NCBI GenBank assembly: GCA_963965975.1
Contig: OZ014411.1
Coordinates: 3,767,001 to 3,831,000 of the forward strand
Source: Xestospongia bergquistia
Taxonomy: Eukaryota > Porifera > Demospongiae > Haplosclerida > Petrosiidae
Length of the DNA stretch: 64,000 nucleotides
Reading direction: 5' to 3'
The position numbers were made by a program, and so were the translations under genes. The notes beneath the pieces were generated by a model. The model was not told where the DNA came from and did not search any database. It saw nothing but the letters and a program-made list of their open reading frames with translations. How positions within the stretch are numbered: the stretch's first letter is position 1; each line of letters begins with the position of its first letter. Of the stretch, positions 57,301-64,000 are shown piece by piece.

Positions 57301-60300
57301 TGGGGCTCAATATGTAAGGATAGATTTTGGGATAACAAGGATGCCAGTGTGATATGTAAACAACTTGGATTTTCTCCCAATGGTTAGTGAGCTATCTTTA
57401 ACATATTAAATTCAATTTTATTAACTTAATAGGTGCAATAGCATACAATGATTCAAGATGGTCAGAACGAATTTATGATCCTATTCTTCTCACTGGTTTA
57501 AGCTGCACTGGCAAAGAACACAACATATTTAATTGTTCAGTTGATTTTACTGCTCCAGTTTGCTCTAATTCTCAAGGTGGTGGCAATGTCATTTGTCCAG
57601 GTATGTTGTGTAAATAACTACTATTCTGTTATTTATAGCATGCAAAATTTTTGATTTACATACAGTTTAATAGCGACTACTTCTTTAATTTTTCTTTAAA
57701 TAGTTATAACTGATTACTCAACTAATATTAATAATATTTTCATTAAATATTACTAATATTATACTTTCTTTACTAATAAGTTCACAGTGCTCCTTTTGCA
57801 AACTGCACTGATGGAGAAATAAAACTTATTGGAGGTTCAACTAACTATGAAGGGACTGTTCAAGTTTGTTTCAATCATGCTTGGGGTACTATATCAAGTT
57901 CTATCTGGTTCTATCATGAAGAAGCACAAACTATTTGTAACATTTTAGGCTTCACAAAACCAGGTATAAATTAATACATCATTAGTTAATGTTTCATGTC
58001 AGTTATTAAGGTGCTATATATTACCGTTACAACAATCACTTTGGTCAAGGTGTTGGTCCAATATTCATCTCAGATATGTATTGCACCAGACCTCAATTTT
58101 CAATATTTGACTGTTATATACGTTATGATCACAATCCATATGGTACACTGTATTATTATTATGATTATGTTTCTCATTATTATGATGTTGGAGTAAAATG
58201 TCAAGGTAAATGTAATTACAACAAATTACTTAATATTCACTTATCATGTTTTGTTTCTAGATACATGTCAGGATGGTGACATTAGACTACAAGGTAGCAG
58301 TAATCCTCTAATAGGAAGAGTAGAACTATGTATCAATGGTACTTGGGGTACTATATGTCCAAATTATCACTGGACCAACAAGGATGCTTCTGTTGTCTGT
58401 CATCAACTAGGATACTCTAAAAATGGTATAATGTTTTTTTAGTTACTACATGTTATATACATTTAGCTACCCTTTTGTGGCGTGGGAGGGGTTATGTGTA
58501 TAGCTGTAAGTACCAAAATATAATCTAGATTGTATGTACATTATACAACTTGTCCATTCTATTTTCAGGATCCATTGCAACTACTGGTTATATGGAAAGA
58601 CTTAAACCTGTACACATCTATGATGTATATTGTAGTGGAACTGAAGATAATATTTTGGAGTGTCCACATAATACAATTAATAATCCACAGTCTTGCTTAT
58701 CCTATTACAGTAATGATGCTTCTGTTCAATGTCAAGGTACAACATTTTCTCATAATTGTATGTATATCTATTAAAATATCATGGATAATTTATGGACTAG
58801 AAAGCACTTTTTTGATTCAGCCATCTATTGCTATGAAATGATATATTAATACTAGACTTGTTATGGTAAATATGGAGATACAGCATATAGACACTATAAT
58901 AGTTTATGTATAAAATAATGAACTTATTTGAAATTGGTCATTTATTGTGAAAAAAGTATTATGAGTTAGAAACTTAAATGCCATAATTAAATTTCTCTAT
59001 ATTTAAAAAAAATATTGATTCAACTATGCTTTATGCATCATAAATCAATTATTACTTTTTTCAGCACGAGACATTTCTGACAACTGTACAGAAGGAGCAG
59101 TCAGATTAATGGATGGACAGCAACAAGTGCCCTATGAAGGAAGAGTAGAAATCTGTCATCAAAATTACTGGAAATCTATTTGTCCCTCTGGTTGGAATGA
59201 TAGGGATGCTATGGTAACATGTAGACAGCTTGGTTTTACAGTTTTTGGTAAGACATTAAAAGTGATTTTAAAAGCTTGGTTTTTGCCATGCAGGTGCTAG
59301 GACTACCTCACATAAATTTGGTCTAGGCCCACAGCCAGCAATTTATTCTCAATTTTCCTGTACTGGTAGTGAAAATAGTCTCCTAAAATGTTCATATGTA
59401 CAAACCTCATGCAGCTATGGTTATCATGCTGGAGTAAAATGTGAAGGTGCACGTGTGTCATTATTGTTGATGTTATTAATGTTGTTGATATTCCTCATCC
59501 ATTCAGCACCTTGTACCAACAAAGATGTGCGTTTGGTGAACTACAATCGACAAGTCAATGATCATTATGGTCGAGTTGAAGTATGTATTGATGGTACATG
59601 GGGAACTGTCTGTAATAATAATTGGGATAACAATGATGCTAGTGTAGTATGTAGACAACTAGGATATGTGCCTCATGGTATGAAAAATTTTACTGATAAA
59701 TTAAATCATACTTTATCTTCACATAGGTGCAATTGCTAAAAATTACTTCTATGTTGGATACACCTTATTCCACACTATTCATAGTGTTAACTGCAAAGGA
59801 AATGAATCTTCACTTTTTAATTGTTCTTATATGTTAAATACCGATAACAATTTAACTTGTAATATCAATAGCTTCGCAACTGCAATATGCCAAAGTAAAA
59901 TTTAATAATTTAGATAGCTTATATTATATATATTATCATTTATAGTATCTGATTTAGTTCATACCAATTGTACTGACTATGATATTAAACTGGTAGATGG
60001 AAGTAGTACAAATGAAGGTAAAGTTGTTGTGTGCATCAATGGTGTTTGGGGATTAGTATGTGATAATGGTGTCAATTCAAAAGTTGCTAGTGTTATGTGT
60101 TATCAATTGGGCTATGATAGAGGTGAATAAATTAATCTCATTATTCTCTTTCATTAATGATATTTTACATAGATGCATCAATATACAGAGCTCAATATTC
60201 ATCAGCTACTAGTAACATCTTTTTGGTGTATAGTATATCTTGCAATGGAGTAGAAACAAGTATTGATCAATGTTCAATAACACATTTTATTTCAACTCAT

Positions 60301-63300
60301 TTTTGTGATGTCCATGATACCACTGGTCTTAGATGTCATAGTAAGATGACTGTTTAAAAACTATGAATACCTCATTTATTGATTTATAGGTTGTCCTGAT
60401 GGTGATATTAGAATTATTCCATATAGAAGTTATCCTGAATCTATTGGTCGTATTGAAGTATGTGTCAATGGTACATGGGGCACAGTTTGTAGTGACTTTT
60501 TTGATGATAGTGATGCTAAAGTTGTATGTAGACAAATGGGATACTCATCATTAGGTATCATAATATGTAACATTAATAACAAGGACTATCTATATTATAC
60601 ATTATATAGGCTCTATTGCTTTTGCTGAAAGAAAAATTTCTGAGCACATCCTTCCTTTCCATATCATTGATCTAAACTGTATTGGAGATGAAAATAACAT
60701 ATGGCAATGTCCTAAAAATAGTTTGACTCAGTATAGATGTTTACAATACAATGATGCTGTAGTTGGATGTCAAATTGGTATACTCTAAACACCCCATTAA
60801 AGTAATTAACATAATTTTTTAGGAGTGCAATATCATAACTGTAGTGATGGTGAAGTGAGATTGTCTGAAGGAATATCTGGAAGACTAGAGATATGTTTTG
60901 GGAATGTTTGGTTTGGATCATTTTGTTTTAATGTCTACTATGACAGCAATGTTATCTGTGGAATGTTGAACTATTCTACTCAAAGTATTAATAACTATTT
61001 TACATTAAACTTTAATAATTATTATTACTCAGAATCCAATGTGTATACCAGTTCATTTCTGGGACTCCCTATTATACCAATGCTACCTTTGCAGTTTTAT
61101 TGCTATTATCATCATCAAACATTATCTGATTGTTATAAACGTCTCACTGACTGTTATAACAACTATACAAGTTCATATATTGGAATGAAATGTCAACGTA
61201 TGTAATTTATAATGGTAAAACAAGCATCATTTTTTATTCATTAGCATTATGTCAAGATGGTGATATACAACTTGCTGGTGGCAGTTATAATAATGTTGGT
61301 AGAATTGATTTATGTGTCAATGGAACTTGGGGAACTATCTGTAGTAACAGTTTTGATAACAAAGATGCTAGTGTTGTGTGTCAACAATTAGGTTACTCTA
61401 CGTTTGGTAAGCTGCATCCTATTTTCCAGGCGATATTTTTTAAAATTGTTTAAATTTACTTTGTGATAATAAGGCTTTAATTTTTCATTTATTGTTATAT
61501 ATTTTTTTCCTGTTGTCATGACTATAATGTAATTGTCATGTCACCTTTATGTGCACATTATTCTATAGGATTTAGCATATTGTCTATTTCATCTTACTAC
61601 TATCCTGTTCATGTTTCTGACCTTGATTGCACTGGAGATGAAAAGACAATATGGGAATGCCCTTATACAAATATTAACTCACAGTACTGTGGTCGTTATG
61701 ATGATGCTGCAGTACTTTGTCAATGTAAGTGATCCTGATTCGAAATTATTACTAAAAGAAATTTATAGCTATTAATGTCACTGTTGACACTTCCTGTTTT
61801 AATGGAGAAGTACGATTGCTTGGTGGCATTAGTGATCTTGAAGGTCGAGTGGAGATATGTATAAACAAAATGTGGGAATCTGTGTGTGATAATTCCTGGG
61901 ATACAGCTGATGCAAATGTTGTCTGTAAACAACTTGGATATCAACCATCAGGTATAATTTTTGTATCTCATTAACAATGCTACTGTTAATATATTCCAAG
62001 GTTCCACTGCACTTCGTAACAGTTACTTTGGTAATGGAATAGCTCCATATGTCATATATCATTTCAGCTGCTCTGGGAGTGAAAGCTCTTTATTACAATG
62101 TGCTCAATATAATTACTGGTATAATCCTTGTTTTGGTGATCATAAAGCTGGTGTAGTTTGTTTAGGTATAAAGTATTGATAATAACAATTTACTCATTTG
62201 TCTTGAATAGCTACTTGTAATGACACCTCAATTAGGTTAAGTGGATCCTCCTTTCAAACTTCTGGCAGAGTAGAGCTTTGTGTAGAGAGAATATGGACTT
62301 CCATTTGTGATAAACACTGGGACTTGAAAGATGCACAAGTTGTATGTAGGCAAATGGGTTTTTCATCTTATGGTATAAAGAGTATTTGCTATTAGTATTA
62401 ATATACTCATGTTAAATAAACATAGGCGCAATGCCAACACACAAGTGCTATAGCGAAGGACAACTCTCATTTGGAATATCAAACATAAATTGTACTGGAT
62501 CTGAGAACCATCTCTTACATTGTTCCCACAGCAATGCATTTCTATATAATTGTGACTCTCATGATGATGCAGGAGTTATATGTCAAGGTATGTACTATAC
62601 AATTATTCCATGTAACTTATATTGGTTTCTTGAGCAGATAATGTTGATCAAGCTAATTGTAGTAATGGTGATGTCAGACTAGTTGATGGTAACAGTTTAA
62701 ATAAAGGAAGAGTTGAAATATGTGTTAATGAAGCTTGGGGAACAATCTGTTCCAGTGGATGGAATGATGCTGATGCTTTTGTTGTCTGCCGACAGTTAGG
62801 ATACCTACCATTAGGTATAATAATAATATCCTTTTAATCATTAATTGATCCTTAAACAAGGAGGAAGAGCTAGATATAATGCTCATTTCGGTAAAGGGAA
62901 AGGACCAATTCTCCTGTCACATCTTTATTGTAATGGACACGAGTCCAATCTGTTAGAATGTGATTTGAGAGCTTGTGGAACAACATTATGTTCTCATATT
63001 AATGATGCTGGAGTAGTATGTGAACGTAAGTTAAAAGTTTCATTTTTAAGAATTTCAAGCAGATTCATCTTTAGCATACTGTATCAATGGTGATGTCAGA
63101 CTGGGAGATAGTAACATACTTAGAGGACGAGTTGAAGTATGTATTAATAGTACATGGGGTACTATATGTCAATTGACTCAACAAGATGCAAGTGTCATTT
63201 GTAATCAGCTTGGACATTCACCCTTTGGTATTATAATTTGTACCAATTAACTAGCTTTATTTAAAATAACAGGTGCATATCCTACCAGAGACCAGTTTAA

Positions 63301-64000
63301 GACACATTACTGGCCAGTTGCTATAAGACGTCTAATATGCAATGGAACAGAATCAAATTTATGGAACTGTCAATATGATATACTTAATAATTCCAGAGAT
63401 ATTTGCAGTCAACAACAAGAAACATCTGTGTTTTGCATGTGTAAGTTATGGTGGTTATTATACAGAGTGTCATAATATTTTCATTTAGCAAACACAACAA
63501 AGTACAATAACTGTACTAATGGTGAGGTGAGATTGGTAGGAGGACAACTAGAAAATGAGGGAAATGTACAAATTTGCTACAACAATGCATGGGGTTCTAT
63601 ATGTAGTGACTTCTGGGGATCTAATGATGCTAATGTTGTATGTGGTCAATTAGGATTTCAACATTTTGGTAAGTTATTATGCTAATGTAAAGTCTTTAAT
63701 ATTTTATTTAATATGTATAGGTTCTATTGCCTATACTAACAACCATTTCAATGTAACTGATAACCAGTCATTGACATATGGAACATTTCATTGTACTGGC
63801 TCTGAAGAATCTCTCAATCATTGTACAAGAAGATCCTACACTAGTTGTCATAGTAACAGTTTAGCTGGAGTCTTTTGTGAAAGTATGTTCTAAATGCTTA
63901 GCATTCATGCTAACTATGATGTTACTGGATGTTTTATATTAGATCCTTGTACTAATGGTGATGTACGTGTTGTTGGTAGTCCTTCTCCTAGCTTTGGTCG
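54349..64000 (+). CDS. SRCR receptor gene D, 5' part (18 complete SRCR domains; runs off the window)
   Basis: The first exon (54349-54589) joins a signal peptide ([13 protein letters not shown]) directly to the first half of SRCR 1. Further exons: 54636-54797, 55001-55180, 55231-55401, 55448-55618, 55666-55821, 55915-56097, 57021-57179, 57224-57382, 57433-57600, 57781-57963, 58011-58205, 58261-58425, 58569-58736, 59065-59247, 59294-59446, 59507-59677, 59727-59894, 59946-60122, 60173-60340, 60390-60554, 60610-60777, 60823-60984, 61033-61197, 61245-61406, 61569-61724, 61769-61951, 62001-62165, 62211-62372, 62426-62587, 62638-62814, 62861-63025, 63075-63227, 63273-63440, 63489-63668, 63721-63882, and 63943 to the edge. 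Each domain matches gene B domains 3-21 in order; all introns are phase 1. Gene B's first two domains have no counterpart. No frame break is seen. The same stalk, membrane span and tail are expected beyond the window. Confidence 0.88.
55350..55383 (+). repeat. Coding TAT/TAC run in SRCR domain 2 of gene D
   Basis: It encodes a tyrosine-rich stretch just before NYYCDIKC. Its length differs from the equivalent places in gene B and pseudogene C. Confidence 0.8.

Noticed and set aside
1..64000. tRNA or rRNA genes
   Set aside because: I looked for cloverleaf-like or rRNA-like sequence and saw none that I could support.

Overview
The window looks like nuclear DNA of a demosponge, possibly Amphimedon or a close relative. 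The DNA is AT-rich and the genes are split into many small exons by introns of about 45-60 bp with GT-AG borders. Large scavenger-receptor cysteine-rich (SRCR) membrane proteins and fibrinogen-like secreted proteins lie in tandem duplicated blocks. The species is inferred from gene content only.

Layout. (1) 1-1571 (+): the last exons of an SRCR-type receptor (gene A): von Willebrand D (VWD) domain, two EGF domains, membrane span and tail. (2) About 2996-6110 (+): a decayed LINE. (3) 6870-7046: candidate promoter and non-coding leader exons, followed by a long presumed leader intron. (4) 13114-28565 (+): a complete receptor gene (gene B). I read 56 coding exons giving about 3,319 residues: signal peptide, 22 SRCR domains, an IPT/TIG-like module, AMOP, VWD, two EGFs, a membrane helix and a short tail. 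(5) 30424-31578 (-): an intact single-exon secreted fibrinogen-like gene (E1). (6) 33526-37130 (+): a dead SRCR receptor copy (pseudogene C). (7) 38393-39547 (-): a second intact fibrinogen-like gene (E2). (8) 39610-50127: a DNA transposon inserted into a reverse-oriented copy of itself. (9) 50927-51150 (-): an N-terminal fragment of a third fibrinogen-like gene (E3). (10) 52215-52399: a second copy of the promoter and leader module. (11) 54349-64000 (+): the 5' part of another receptor (gene D), which is cut by the window edge and contains 18 complete SRCR domains.

SRCR receptor and fibrinogen-like genes alternate in repeated blocks. The two fibrinogen-like genes point away from the next SRCR gene and towards the previous one. 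The receptors plausibly act at the cell surface in adhesion, aggregation or recognition, as inferred for other sponge SRCR proteins.

The most unusual object is the transposon. Two copies of exactly 5,258 bp each encode a pogo/Tigger-like transposase (psq and CENP-B type DNA-binding domains, DDD catalytic triad). One copy sits at a TA inside the transposase gene of the other. Downstream of the catalytic exon lies an array of ten 54- or 60-nt exons, all bounded by phase-1 introns of exactly 49 bp, and then an exon encoding a C-terminal PHD finger. A phase-1 donor inside the catalytic exon joins all of this into one 942-residue reading frame.
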